A stretch of 64,000 bases of DNA from Ephydatia muelleri (GCA_013339895.1 JABACO010000003.1:14347308-14411307), one strand, 5' to 3'; positions 29,758 through 42,282 are shown, counted from the first letter of the stretch. Numbers and translations are program-made. Notes: generated by a model from the letters alone, not told the origin.

Positions 29758-31692
29758 TGAAGCCAAAAAAATACAACCACTCCCTCACATACTTGTACAC
29801 AAGGTCCAAGGACCACACCTATCTAAGTATACAAGATCTAGTTGTGGACGTCAGCTTGATCACCTGTATAGGTAAGTTGGAGGGTAGGGTGGTGGCATCA
29901 CAGACACACACAGAGTCACTTTGTTTGCAGCTTGCAGGGTCCTTCTAAATAACAGCGTTCACTCAAGCTTTGTTGGACGAGGTCTGCTTTTTCCGTAACA
30001 TTCAGTCTTGGTAGATGTTGATCTTTGTGCATCATTGCTCGGATCACACTTGTGGGATTCTATGCCCTGCAGTTTCAAAATAAATGTTACGAAGCATGCA
30101 TTAAGCTAAGCACAAGGCACACACACACACACATACACACACAACAGTCCTTTAAGTTGTTTTGTTCTTAGGAAAAAAAACACCTTACCCCAACACATAG
30201 ATGTAAACAAGCTCCATGGACCACACCTCACAGTGTAGGACATGTCCTTATTCAGGTAATTGCAGACTCTCAGCTTGATCACCTAGGTAATAGGTACTGC
30301 ATTTCATACAATACAGTTTCCATTTTAATGCCAGTTTGAATTAAGTATGTTATATGATTACCTATAAGGAATATGTCAGCCTTGGTCACGTCTGGAGCAA
30401 ATTACATGATGGTAATTCTATATTTATTCAACCATGTATTGACACATTTGTTTATATTTCATAATCTCTTGTGGACTTATTTACTTCATTACTATGTACA
30501 GTTACATTAATTATTAGCTTGGGAGGTCCAATGCAATGCAATTTTTCTGTTTTCCTGGATTCCAATACACAAACTGCAAAATCCTTTGTAGCAGAACATC
30601 AGTATTGTTCTGTGTGTGATTAAGTAATCACAAGCAATAATAGATCATTATTGGAGTAGAGATCCATAACTGGCTTCCAAATTTTTGCCTTCATGATCTT
30701 TACTAGTGACATCCAATAGACATGCCTTCAGTTTCTTTTATTGCAAAATCATCCAGCTGCTTTGATTTTAATATTTCATTTTCATTAGCACACTGCAGGC
30801 TAACCATTGGTTAGAGCCAGACTGAAAAGAGAAACTTCACTTGCCTTCCCAGATGATGGCCAGTGTCTTGACATTAACAAACATTGCTGAATCCCAGCAG
30901 ACTACAAAAGCTGGTAAATCAAACTGACGAAAAAAACCCAGATAATTAGACGCACAAGTAACCCACTTGAGACGCATGGGAGTAACGGTGCTCATAATCA
31001 TTTTCCGTGCAGTGACAACGTGCTCACCATTTCGCCTTAAGAAGGAACGTACACGTTTCCGAATCCCATCCGTGATCTTGAAAGTTAAGACCCTACAATC
31101 TGATCTGAGGAATGGAATGTATGTTAAAATTGATTTTCAATGGTGTGAAGTACTTTGAGTGTACCCAATCAAAATCTACGTAAACGATACAGTAAAAACC
31201 TTCTAGCAATAGAAGTATGTACATGGAACTAAGTATATGTACATAACTTTGTACAAACAAATGTGCCTAAATCTTTATTTTAGACAAAAAAGAAACAATG
31301 CAGAGAGGCTGATGGAAATGGAACATAGAAGGTGGGTTGAGAAAGAGAAAATAGAACGCTGCTAGTGCAACTATATTCATACATCTATTCAAACAGACCT
31401 TACTATACAACTAACCCAATCACTGAAAACTTTACAACCTTGAAAAGCAAAGATAAAGCCAGAAACAAGGCTTGTCAAACACACAAAGCATGCAATGCAC
31501 ATAATCATAAAATGTTATAAAATTGCTTTATATTATGTGTAATGTATTTAAAACATAAGCACTACAATTAACTAAAAGTCACAGCAGGTGTTTGGAGAGA
31601 CACATCTGGCCAAAATTGCCCTGACATTCTGCCTCATGAGGGTGAGGCTGAGGCGACTGTAGATATTAACCTCATTTAGAGGTCGAGGTAAT
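29758..31692. other. 1.9 kb without recognised genes
   Basis: A further short CA run at about 30118-30145. Small open frames at 29757-29948 and 30967-31158 have no known motif. Confidence 0.4.
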
Positions 31693-31772
31693 GGATAACG
31701 CTATCGACTTCCTATTTTCAACACTTCGTAGTGAAATGGTGTATTGAAAATAGGAAGTCGATAGCGTTATCC
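31693..31772. repeat. Perfect 29-bp inverted repeat (hairpin)
   Basis: Arm 31693-31721 starts GGATAACGCTATCGACTTCC; arm 31744-31772 is its exact reverse complement. The loop is 22 bp. A diverged copy of the right arm and the following 60 bp (GAATAGGACGTCAATAG, GTTATAGCAATTC) occurs at 45608-45668. Confidence 0.93.
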
Positions 31773-31984
31773 GTTGGGAAGTTATAGCGATTCAAACGCG
31801 ATGCATTTTTATAACATTTTAACCGTGGGGCAATTTTCGCGGAACCTGTCCCATTTTATAGCAATATAAGAAGTATCATTTTCTCGTTAACTATCTCAAA
31901 TGCAGGTATTTAAAATCGTAACGGCATAATTTCCGTATCCCTTGTTTCCACAATATTTGTCAATTGCTGTATATGTTACGGCCC

Positions 31985-32175
31985 GATTTAAAACCTGACC
32001 GGCTTTAAAGCCGGCCGCCCGTTTTAAAGCCGATCAACACGTTTCAAAGCCGGTCGACCGGCTTTAAAACCGGTCAATCGCCTTTAAAACCCGTATGCAA
32101 AATTGACCCGCTTTAAAGCGGGTCGACCGGCTTTAAAACGGGTCGACCAGTTTAAAAACCGGTCAACCAGATTAC
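31985..32175. repeat. Array of about eight 20-bp palindromic units
   Basis: Units approximate CTTTAAAACCGGTCGACCGG; most are 20 bp with variable bases in the CCGG and GACC parts. Each unit contains TTTAAA and a GGTCRACC-like palindrome. A lone related palindrome (GACCGGCTTCAAAGCCGG) occurs at 57020. Their position next to a TGT end suggests subterminal transposon repeats. Confidence 0.85.
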
Positions 32176-32589
32176 AGCCTCCCTTTCTAGCTGTACACAT
32201 GTACATTCAAATCTTATAACCATGTACATTTATTTGAAATCACTTGCATAATAGCATCTGCCTCCAAAGTAGAAAGCAAATAAATATCAATACCATTGAA
32301 TTCTAACTGATAAACAGAACAAAATAAATAAGTCACAGGTTCATGACATCAGAGATGGTGACAAGCATGCGGGTTACTTTTCCTTGAATGAAATACACAT
32401 CCACGGTGCTGAAAGTTTCTCCCAAACATTTTGAGGGACTGTAATACAACTTTGATGAAATCATTCCTTGCAAATGTCGCATTCCACCATGTTACCATCC
32501 TGTGTACTCCGACATGTGCAGAATATTTCAAGTATCATTGTCTCCTTCACCATCTTCTTCCTTCTTAACTTCTCACCAGGAAATGGTTC

Positions 32590-33065
32590 CATTCATTTTG
32601 CATTAAGCACTGCAACAAATGCTTCCTTAGGTCAGTCTTAGAAAATGTTATATGTCGTGGGTCCTTTCCAGAACAGAGAGTTGATGCAAATAAAGACCAC
32701 AGTCATTTGCATTATTCTGCCTATCAACATCGATGAACCGTAGTGTTACGTTTGGTTCATGGGACACAAGAAGTGCACATATCATCTTTTGTGTTGAATG
32801 AGGTAGAGTGCAACACATGCTGTCATTAATGTTGACGGCCGAGTAGGGACAACCGATGGTAGATACGGTAAGCCAATGGTTTCCACCAGAATGCAACACT
32901 TGCACAAACTCTTCTCCACCTACTACACAACCCTGGAGTGCAGTGGTCAGGAGTGTATTCTGGAGACCCGGTGTACCATACTTGGTTTTAAGGAGGGTTT
33001 GGGCAGCATTGATGATATTGTCATTCCGCCAGGATTGGTGCTTTCAAGAACAACTCTGCATGAAC
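32590..33065 (-). pseudogene. C48 (Ulp1-like) cysteine protease domain, copy 2
   Basis: Ulp1-type proteases cut SUMO-like tails; transposon-borne copies have unknown targets. Reading leftward: SWRNDNIINAAQTLLKTKYG, EEFVQVLHSGGNHWLTVSTI with the catalytic His (NHW), VNINDS with the catalytic Asp, RQNNANDCGLYLHQLS with the Gln-N-N and catalytic Cys, then LRKHLLQC. The full triad is present in one open frame over about 32660-33040; a frame change occurs near 32655. The domain begins upstream of the first in-frame ATG, so it is an internal part of a larger protein. Confidence 0.77.
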
Positions 33066-33991
33066 AAAAAATGAAGATATCAAAATCATTACATGCAAGC
33101 ATATTGTTTCTCATGAAATACCTGTCTGCTTCATACAACTTCAATTCACCACATGTCATCCAGAGCTTTGGTGTCCTTGAGCTGCATTTGCGCTTGGTAA
33201 TTATGCCCTTCTCCTCCGACTCAGACTCCACAGGATGTTCAAAAGGGTTTTCTGCAGATTGCGTATGTTTCTCAAATGCCTCTCTTGCATTCAAAACCCC
33301 ATTCACACAGATCGTCCACTTCTGAATAATGAAGGTAGAGGTATTCGTCTGCAAACAAACTTACAACACTGGCAGAAATAGGCCTCATGTGCGTATTCCA
33401 GTACTGCAGTAATGGACCACACTGGAAGTAGCAGCCTTTGGAAAGTAATGGCATGGATGTAACAAAAGCATGAAACTCTTTGTGTATGACAAATCCTAAT
33501 GCTTGCACTAGTGATGGCTTTTTATCATAACTCCGAGATTCAAGCCAAAGTGATACATGAGCATTTACGTGAAGTCCATACTCTGTTGGGCCTGACAAAT
33601 ATGCTGAAAGCTGCATTGGTGAAGGTCGGTTGTGTAATCAATGCATTACAACTATACATACAAGATGCTTACATCAAAGTCCTCATCCTCCCTGCAACTG
33701 CGGTCATACATAGTACTTCCTGATTGCCATAAATACAAAATCTGTGACGAGAGCAGTTGATCTTTCAGTACCTTACTACCTGAAATTTCATCACATACAG
33801 ACAAATGAGATACTGAATGTAATCACAATTTTTACTTACCTCCAACATCGGCACAAAACTTGCTCCTAGGTTCGAAATCTTCATGACAAGCTGTCGGGAC
33901 AACTTCAATACTGCTGCCTGTCACACTGCTGAAACACAAGGTTACATGACTGATCTATAATGGAATCGTTCCCGTTTTTAGTTGCGGTAAA
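33066..33991 (-). other. Region between PHD and second C48 domain
   Basis: Contains a minus-strand frame (33272-33616) with LVQALGFVIHKEFHAFVTS, and another (33060-33354) that is partly a shadow of the C48 frame, with EHPVESESEEKG and KLWMTCGELKLYEADRYFM. These may be inter-domain exons of the same transposon protein. No known domain. Confidence 0.4.
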
Positions 33992-34249
33992 TCATTGTGC
34001 AGTACACTTTTTTCCTAGGCCATTAAATTTGAATCTGGCTAATTGCCCATGAGGCTTCATTTTGCATAAACAAAGGACCCAGGTAGTATCAAGCTCATAT
34101 TTACCCTCGTTCTGCGATAACATGCATGTGATTATTGGGAAGTCAATATGATACCATGTTCCACAATAACTGCACTCAATCATTTTAATTCCTTCCAAAT
34201 TTGGCAACCTGCAAATACAATGTACTGGTATACCTGCTGAGTGCCTCAC
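33992..34249 (-). pseudogene. PHD-type zinc finger
   Basis: Reads VHCICRLPNLEGIKMIECSY, CGTWYHIDFP, then TTWVLCLC. This is the C-x-C...C-x2-C...H...C-x-C arrangement of a PHD finger, which binds histone H3 tails in chromatin proteins. The fifth or sixth zinc ligand after H is displaced by an insertion (about 20 residues between IDFP and TTWVLC), perhaps a retained intron. Its location between two C48 domains suggests it belongs to the transposon protein. Confidence 0.7.
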
Positions 34250-34289
34250 TTTGGATTGATGGTGTCTTATCTTTTGTATTGCTTCTCAC

Positions 34290-34767
34290 GGCTTCAACTA
34301 AGTGCTTCCTCCCTGTATTTTGTTCATCAAAGAAGCCACTGTTTGCTCTCCTCTAGCCAACGAAGAAGCAAATGCTATTGCAAATATAGCACAGTCATCA
34401 CAACCTTGCTGCATTTACAAATCAATGTAAGTAAATTTGATAATGTCTTCAGGAGTTCAAACAATGCTTTCAATCTGGTTTAATGAAGAACTAGTTGGAC
34501 CACCTGATGCACTGTCATACAGTGTAGATATATTTCTTCATCATTGCAGCCGATGTTAGAAACTGTTACCCAATGGTGTTTTACATTGTTTATGATCTGA
34601 ATGAACTTACTTTGTGCAATGCTATATGACAAGACCATACCCAGTGCAACCTCTTGAAGCCCTTGTATATGAGGATACATTGATTTTAGTAGTTTCTGAC
34701 CAGCATCTACAATCTGATCACTTAGCCACCCACTGCTTGTAATCATTGTCTTATCTTCTGTTTTCAA
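34290..34767 (-). pseudogene. C48 (Ulp1-like) protease domain, copy 1, broken
   Basis: First frame: SSGWLSDQIVDAGQKLLKSM, PHIQGLQEVALG, FIQIINNVKHHWVTVSNIGC with the catalytic His. The frame then breaks near 34530; the next frame has YDSASGG (Asp region) and, near 34390, MQQGCDDCAIFAIAFASSLA with the catalytic Cys. Triad residues are present but spread over shifted frames, so the copy is probably dead. Sequence and order match copy 2, suggesting duplication or two nested elements. Confidence 0.7.
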
Positions 34768-35165
34768 CTCTGATACCCAGTGTTGGACTTTGTTCTGACC
34801 CAGAGGAACATAGCTTTCAACTTCAATTGGTAGTCAACATGGTACAGTCAGTTTTTTTATTGTTTTGTCGCATCGAGCCTAGTTTTGGTATTGCACTCTT
34901 GAAACAATTCTGGAAAAGGTATCAGAGGCTTAGGCTTTTCTGAGAGTAGTTATGAATACTGAAGTTCAAATTTCTGATTACTTTCTTGCAGTACAGCAGA
35001 TTTTGAATCATAGGAAAAAGAGCTAATGTAGTCTCATCCTCTGTAGGTGATATAGAGACAAAGCTGATATTGAAGGAGATGGACAAGCAGATGGGGCACC
35101 TAATGCAGGTGAATCTCTACCAGGAGATGGACAAAACAATGATTCAGAGGTTGAAGAGTGAAGTA

Positions 35166-37075
35166 TTATCGAAGAAACAGGTTGTGCGCTTGAATCCTGG
35201 ACAATGCTGGATGTGTAATATTTGAAGGAGTTGAAGTTAATTCATCGGAGGCTGATGATGAATGACGTTTTCTTGAAGGTGAACAGGACAATGACTTGCA
35301 CACTTTAATATGAACATGGCTAACTCTTGTATTGTAGTGACAGGACCTTTTCCACATGATTGTAGCTGATGAAAACCTTTTCCAATGCTCTTTGTGATCT
35401 AATAAGGTCCAACGCACATAAGATCTAGTTTATCTCCTTTTCCTTCTGAATCTTTCTTCAGGATCGATCTTTGTACCTACACTGTAAAACACTGCCGTAC
35501 AATGTTTCCTAACACACTGCTCCTTATCATGAGCAGAAATAATGTTTTTCTGCTGTAAAACTTTGTACTGAACCAACCTCTCTTTACATACAGTCTCCAT
35601 AGGCGTGGCCATTTCCTTTTAATCTTCAATCCTCGTTGCAACTTGTTTCGGTAAAGTCGTTTTACCTTCTTCAGGCATTGAACCAGTTTGATGCTGGTGT
35701 ACTGTAAAGAGTAGTATAACTCATAATTGCTGAGAAAGATTCTATTATTGTGAGAAGACATACTAATGAAAACAAATTATATATCTAATTATTAATTAAC
35801 ACAAATATTTAAAAAATTAAACTTAACTGACAGCAATTAATACTTCCCAACAACATCATACCATTATAATAGTAAATTCCATAACTATTCAAAGCTTCAG
35901 CGGTTCATTTAATGGTAATAATTGCAACTTCTTTATTTTGTTAATAAATTCAAATCATACACATTGGAAATCTTGATTTTTTCATTTCACAACGTACTTT
36001 ATTTTGGAGGCTTTTTGAGGTTTGAATCAAATTTGTACCATATCAGTTAATAACAGTATTTTTATATCAGCATGTCTTCCTTTGCTGATAGGATTTTTAG
36101 CAATAATAACCGGCTAATTATTTGATTTTCCTTCATTGAGAAACACCCTATAAATTTTGTTCAACCGAGTCCAATTGTATTAATCTGCACATAAATGACT
36201 GATTGGCTGACTCAGTAGAATTATTGTTAGGTACACACCAAAACAAGTCGAATTACATTGTCTAAAAAGCTACCAATATTGTTTGCTAGTCTCCCTTAAC
36301 ATTAGACACTAAACTCCACCTTCTTTAATGAAATATAAATAGTAGTGTGTGGTGTCAAATGCTCTCAACAGGTCTGAATTGCATTTTTCTACAGATCTAC
36401 TAAGTACCTCACCCTCTTGATTTTGTATACTTGAGAATGATATGTTCAGAATCTTCATCATTTCATCATTAGGCTGCTACTTGACTTCACTTCCTTGGTC
36501 GGTAGTGATCATAGCAGGTAGTCCATCCTCATAAATATCTAATGTAACATTTATCAGTACACAAGTATTGGGACAATGAATACATAATGAACATCACATA
36601 TCTTGAAGAGTGAGCTAGCAATTCCTTATGCTTCTTTGGTTCGAAGAGCAACAGCTTATACCCATTTTATGAAATAATCACATAAGGTAAGAATGTAACT
36701 ATTTCCCAAAGTACATGTACTTAGGTGAAATAGGGCCAACAAAATCAATGCCCACGTGATGCCAGGATGAATGGACAGGAACTGGGAACAGTTCTGGTAT
36801 TGCAATGGATAGTTTCTGGCTATCCTTTGACAAAGGTTGCTGGTAGAAATGTAATGAGAAATGAGAGAGATATTATTCAACACTTACCATACTTTCAATA
36901 TTGTTTTTACACCTTTCCAAACAAACCCGCTCCAAAACGCGATGGGAAGTATGCTTGACACCCATATACCCAGATGTTAGATCCATATGGCATGCCTTTG
37001 AGATGTGGCACCTTTTCTTGCTGCTGAGAACGTACCTGACTTCAAATACCTCCTGTTTGATCGAAGTCAGCAATG
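35166..37075 (-). pseudogene. Ginger/gypsy-type integrase, decayed
   Basis: From the right: CHMDLTSGYMGVKHTSHRVL (zinc-binding HHCC part, near 37000), a linker with SSWHHVGIDFVGPISPKYM near 36750, YILTLCDYFIKWV then AVALRTKEA near 36670, GLPAMITTDQGSEVK near 36500, and the C-terminal part with LQQKNIISAHDKEQC, YSVGTKIDPEERF and GDKLDLMCVGPY near 35500-35390. The two core aspartates are seen; the third acidic residue is in a poorly preserved stretch. There are stops and frameshifts throughout. Long A+T-rich sequence (35770-36450) may be intronic or inserted. Confidence 0.65.
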
Positions 37076-38059
37076 CATGGAAGCCATACAGAGCGCAATG
37101 TTTTGTTTACCTTTAGCCCAGTCGATATCTTTTGTACATGTAGTGCAGCTCATACCCCTCATACATCGCTGTATGTGCTGTATGTGTATGTGTACAATTC
37201 CATATGACCACTTCTCCCGTCACACCCAGGGATGCGTCCACCATTTCACCAGGTCATACCAAGGCTGTACGGACTAGGTCAGATGAAAGGGACTGGACAT
37301 TAGGGCAGTAGATTCAATAACATGCCTCCATATGTGCTTCTTCTGCTGCTGTGGCTAGGGTACACACAAAATAGATGTGAAGTCCTCATTTGTTTCTAAA
37401 AAATGCAATTGCTCTACTCACATGGCGTACATGCATTTGTATGTGTAGGTGTGTGAGACTTCTACCTGTACACTGTTACAAAAGTATTACAGAGAAATAA
37501 AGAATAATATACTTCATGATGTGCTCTGCACAATGTTCAGAAAATAGTGATAAGGTAATGGAATCCTCTGCTTGGGCTTTGCTGTAATAACAGACATGTC
37601 CAGTAGTAAATTTGCTGCACACAATAACTGTTTGAAGTCTTACATTATTCACTGTGAAAACCCTTTGGGTGCTTGCATAGTGAAACTTCTTGATGTAAGC
37701 TTAATAATGGTGTTTCTTATCTGCATGTTCTGACAAATGTGATATGTAATCACATTCCAAGTGGTTCTGGCCACAGCAACCCTATCTCATCTTATCAGCT
37801 GGCAGGTGGGTGGAGCTATTGCTTGTTGTTCTCCATACATGTAACAAATGCTCAGGCCACCTGTGTGTTGTTCTACCCATGAACACAATACTATGCGTTG
37901 TGTTGATTACCTCATCAGTTAACTAAGTTTAACACTTATAGCCAAATTGATATTTTGTGCAATACACATGTATACCAATAGCAGCATACACCCCTGATTT
38001 GTCTGGCATTCATGAACTCGTATGCTAACTAAATGCATTTTTAGATAAATCTGTATGGG
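37076..38059. other. Intergenic between transposon and kinase gene
   Basis: No gene recognised. This holds the probable 3' flank of the tyrosine kinase gene, whose stop codon is at 38060-38062. Confidence 0.4.
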
Positions 38060-39194
38060 TTAAGTTTTCTTCACAATGGAGCCATAAACATAATCCTCAT
38101 CTTTAAGCATCAATGCTTTTGTCGTTAATAGTGTGCATATCAATAAAAAGCTGGGTCTCTTGCTTGGGTCTTCTTTCCAGCATGCTTTCATTATGTCGCC
38201 CAGCACTCGAGGGATACCTCTTGGAAGTGGAAGTCGATATCCATCCTTTAGCTTTGAAACAATTTCGAATGGCTTTAACTCTTCATAAGGCAATTTTTTT
38301 GGCTTAAACATTTCCCACATCAGAACTCCATAACTCCAAACATCTGAAGCAACAGAGAAGTGTCTATCTGTTAGACTCTCCAGAGCCATCCAACGACAAG
38401 GTAATGGACCATCTGATTGAGGCACATATATGTCACTGTCTGCGGGTAGCTCCCGAAGCAAACCAAAGTCTCCAACTTTGCACAACTCATCACCATCCAC
38501 TAGAACATTTCTCGCTGCAAGGTCCTGTTGCGATAATGCATCACATTAAAGCTACACTAGTCTCACCTTTTATGGTAATTGACTTACTCTGTGTACCAAT
38601 CCTTTCTCAGATACATAGTTCATTGCCATAGCAATGTCAATCATATACTTCACCAACTTTGGAGTAGAACGAGGATTATTCTGAGGGTGGCACATTTAAG
38701 GGGTGTATAATTGCTAACAGTATATAGACATACAGATAAAAATGTCTTCAGGTCTGAATGAGGAAGATACTCCATCACCATTGCTGGAAAAAGTCCACCT
38801 GCTGTTTTATTACACAACTAAATTAGATGATTTTACCTTGCATGCCAAACATACCTTCTATGACAATGCCATACATTTGTACAATATTTGGATGAACTAA
38901 TTGGGATAGTCGTGCCATTTCCTTCATAAAATTTGCTTCTTGCTTGCAGTTATGTATGTTTTTGAATGACTTCATTGCCACCTGAATAGGAGGAGCTGAC
39001 TCATGTCTCTGCAGAATGGCGATAAAGACCTCTCCAAATTGCCCTAAATTGGATGCTTGTGTATAGCATTGCATACATGAAAGTAGAAGTTTTCTCACCT
39101 TCACCAATTTTCTGCTTTCCAGTTATGGAGGATGGGGATATATGTGTCACAACATCATTACCAACCAGGTCACAAATGTTGAAATCATCAGTAC
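38060..39194 (-). CDS. Protein tyrosine kinase domain, five exons
   Basis: Cytoplasmic-type tyrosine kinase catalytic domain. Exons: 39099-39194, 38855-39055, 38734-38783, 38588-38680 and 38060-38524 (with stop), all with GT-AG borders and matching phases. Seen: glycine loop KIGEASNLGQFGEVF (one glycine replaced), catalytic lysine in QVAMKSFK, helix C glutamate in NFMKEMARL, hinge MVMEYLPHSDLKTFL, catalytic loop VHRDLAARNVLV (intron between R and D), DFG in KVGDFGLLREL, PCRWMALESL, SDVWSYGVLMWEMF, and CWKEDPSKRPSF. DLAARN and RWMALE mark a tyrosine rather than a serine kinase. All catalytic residues are intact. It ends shortly after the domain (DEDYVYGSIVKKT). It probably forms one gene with the PH exons at 42283-43570. 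Confidence 0.93.
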
Positions 39195-42100
39195 CTATTA
39201 TGAATTTAAAAAAGGCAATTTTGCGGTTTGAATATCAATATTTCCTTGCTCTTTCACCAGGTCAAGATGTTTCATAGTCCTTGTATTTGAATTATTATCA
39301 TGTTTATTTGCTCATTAGAAATAAATAAATCTCATTACTGATGCTATCCATTTGCACTGAGTGGTTGCAGAGATCTATTGTTTGTGACAGGTGATAATGC
39401 AATTAAGTACCAGAATCAGTAGGTAAAAGAGAGGCAATGTACACTGGAATGATCTCAAACCCAAGCTTCTGTTTAAGTTCTTAATACATGCAGTAAGCAT
39501 GACCTCATGATTAATAAGAGAGCAGTGAAGAAAGTAAACATCCCTCAACTGACTCATACTTCCATGATTGCAGATGGATATACATCCCCCTATGAAGTGG
39601 AGGTCTTGGAGGTTAGGGGACTGAAGCCAGATAAAAAAATTCTCAATTGACAATAAATATTGGCTACTTTCTGTCAAAGTACTGCCAGCTTGGTGTTCAT
39701 TGTATGTGGCACAATATCTACTAGTCCTCATCAATCCATCTGAATTGGACAGATGTTTATGTTGATGCACATGTGTTGTGTGATTTTTATTTCTTTATAT
39801 TACCACAGCCAGAACTCAAAGAAAGTAAATAATCTTTATCTAATACAATTACACACATAATTGTATAGATTATCAGTCCTACATTCAGCCTGTTTCTAAG
39901 ACTACGATGTATATAAATCTGTATGTCCTTTTTCCACCACTGCAATCACATGTCACGCTAAACATTCTTAACTTGAATGCTTATATGCACATGCCCATCA
40001 CCTCCCTCTCTAGATGATAAGTTCAGAGTGCCTAAGCAACATGTCTGGTACCAGTATAGTATTTCAGACACATACTTGCTTTAGCCCAGTCTGGTCGTGA
40101 AATTTCATACTCTTCTGTGCAAAGCAGACTACAAGATAACATGTACCACTTAACATAGGTGTATAATAGCAAATGGTTTCATACGTGGTGTTATCTGTCT
40201 TTGTACTTGTGATGGCTTCAAGCAGCATTTCTGTATGAAGGTCAATAGCAATATTGATAACTTTAAATATATCTAGAAACTTGTAATATCATTACACTCT
40301 GCATGATTATGTAGCATGTTTGAAAATACAGTAGGCATACATGTATATGAGTTATGTGCTGGAACACATGTGTTAAAGTAATCCAGTAACAATTAAATAA
40401 ACTCTGTAGCAAATGCTATATCTACACAAACTTCTAATGTCAAGCTACAATCTGAAACCCAAATAACAGGATGCATCATCTTATGCAGTTGCATGTAGTT
40501 CCTAATACTATCTGCTCTCATTCAAACACCAATTCTGTCCATATTTTTCCTGTGCTAAGTAATTAATGTACTGTAGAATAAAAGAAATTCTATTTTTTAA
40601 TAAAAAGAACATGCATAGGACTTGCATTCATTCAGTAAAAATGATGCACAAACTTGCAACTAAACAATGTTTGTATCACACATACCTAAATTGACGTACA
40701 GGTGATGATTCTGAAAACTTTGTTCATAGAGCAGTGATAGCATATCTGTTAGCCCTAGTACCTGCTCTGGTGTAAACACCTTATAAATTTGTTCTGCCAA
40801 TTTCCCATTTGCTGCATTTTGTGCACATATGTTGAAGCTGCTTGTAGCTGGATCATATACATATAAGCAGATGCAAAAATGCATTGGCATTACACATATG
40901 CTATGTTCAAGTTGGCATTATGTTCATGAATATGCACACTTGCATTTGGTTGCAATTGGTTGAATCGAATACTCACACGAGTATTATCTTACAAACTTAA
41001 TTGTGCCATTGCAGTTGAGCATGCATATTTTAATGGTACTGTATCAGTGATTCACTAATAAAAGCATGCTTGATAGTGAAATAATATATGTTCTTCAAAT
41101 TAATACAAATGTGAAATTAGTATCATATGAGTTTTTACAGCTATATACATGTACACATATCAAAACATCTCATTGTGATCGTTTAATTAGGTGCTATGAA
41201 TTGCGAAGTTTATTAGCCATCTCAATTAAGCCGTACCTTGACTGGGAAAAGTATAAAAATACTATAGTATCTATTACTAAATGATCAAGTTTTTAAATGT
41301 TTTTCATGATAAGACACAATGGATAAATGGTTGACACTTGTATGAAGTTATCAAATACTGGTATCACATTAAGCAATGAATATGCCTTTTCACTGCCTCA
41401 AGTGACATTTTCTGGTCAATATTTTAATAATGATGGATTCCAACTGCCATTTGCAATTGCACTATAATGTAACTTTGAGCAATCATCAGACAATTTAGCA
41501 AATCTCACCTAGTTTAGATGATAAAGCAAAGCAGCTACGGGATATGCTCACCAAGGAGAATATGTGGAGTTGTAAACAGCAAGGAGGGGAGAATATCTAG
41601 ATAATACTGAACTTTTTAATCGAGAAGGAATGATATAACCATGCAGTGTCATTTTGTAAAGCATTGAACAGCATTAGAAGCGTTTGATACTGTGAGTACT
41701 TTGGGAACTACTGCAAACTACTACAAACTACTACCCTAAAATGCTTTCACGGTAAGCATATCGTTATAACGAATTCATTCTGTGATTATGCCCATAATAT
41801 CAAGCCTAAAATGGCGTTTAAGCATCATTAAATTGAGGATGGGGGAGGGGGGGGGGGCGCCGGCCGGGGTATCAAGTATGATTTAAATATCACTGAAATT
41901 GGTTTCTATGAGATTTGTGATATTCATAACATACCTTATTCCTGTGTTCTGTTCTACATTTTGTTAATTCTTTAGTTACACATTTCAATACCGCAGGAGT
42001 CTTAATCTCTTCACATCATAATAATGAAGTGTAGCAAGCACAGATTAAATTAACAACCAATGTGGTCCTAATAGTTTGACATAAATGTACACATGCAGTG

Positions 42101-42282
42101 TAAGCCTCTACTTTCAAAAGCAATGTTTGTGAATAATTCAAACTACTAATTGTATAGCACTGCAACAAATGTCTCAATCTCAGGTGCTATTCATTTAATC
42201 CCACCGATATATATAATAATGTTCTGCAACACAGATCAAACATACATGTACATTGTATCAGAGAGATGTGTGTAATATTTAC
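39195..42282 (-). other. Introns and unresolved exons of the kinase gene
   Basis: Introns between the PH/proline-rich part and the kinase domain. One likely exon is at about 40686-40860 (donor GTATGTGT at its end), reading LAEQIYKVFTPEQVLGLTDM and LLYEQSFQNHHLYVNL; I do not recognise the domain. A minus-strand frame at 39375-39770 has leucine-rich character (SPNLQDLHFIGGC) but no splice support. A G homopolymer lies near 41843. Confidence 0.45.

Larger units (their letters stand above)
31974..37075 (-). mobile_element. Second Ginger-like element, decayed
   Basis: On the minus strand: integrase zinc domain and core (37075-35166), a C48/Ulp1-type protease (34767-34290), a PHD finger (34249-33992), and a second C48 protease domain (33065-32590). 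The sequence then ends in an array of 20-bp repeats next to a TGTTACGG terminus at 31974. An integrase without RT, combined with accessory Ulp1 and PHD modules and a TGT terminus, fits Ginger-type DNA transposons better than LTR elements. The right terminus and a target duplication were not found, so the extent is approximate. Confidence 0.55.

Noticed and set aside
31985..32175. CRISPR-like regular 20-bp repeats
   Set aside because: Units are contiguous with no unique spacers, they are internally palindromic, and the DNA is eukaryotic.
39375..39770. Leucine-rich-repeat protein exon
   Set aside because: Leucine spacing is irregular, there are no splice sites that fit, and it lies in an intron region of the kinase gene.
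40686..40890. SH2 domain in the kinase gene
   Set aside because: The exon lacks the FLVR arginine motif and the pattern does not fit an SH2; it was left as an unknown exon.
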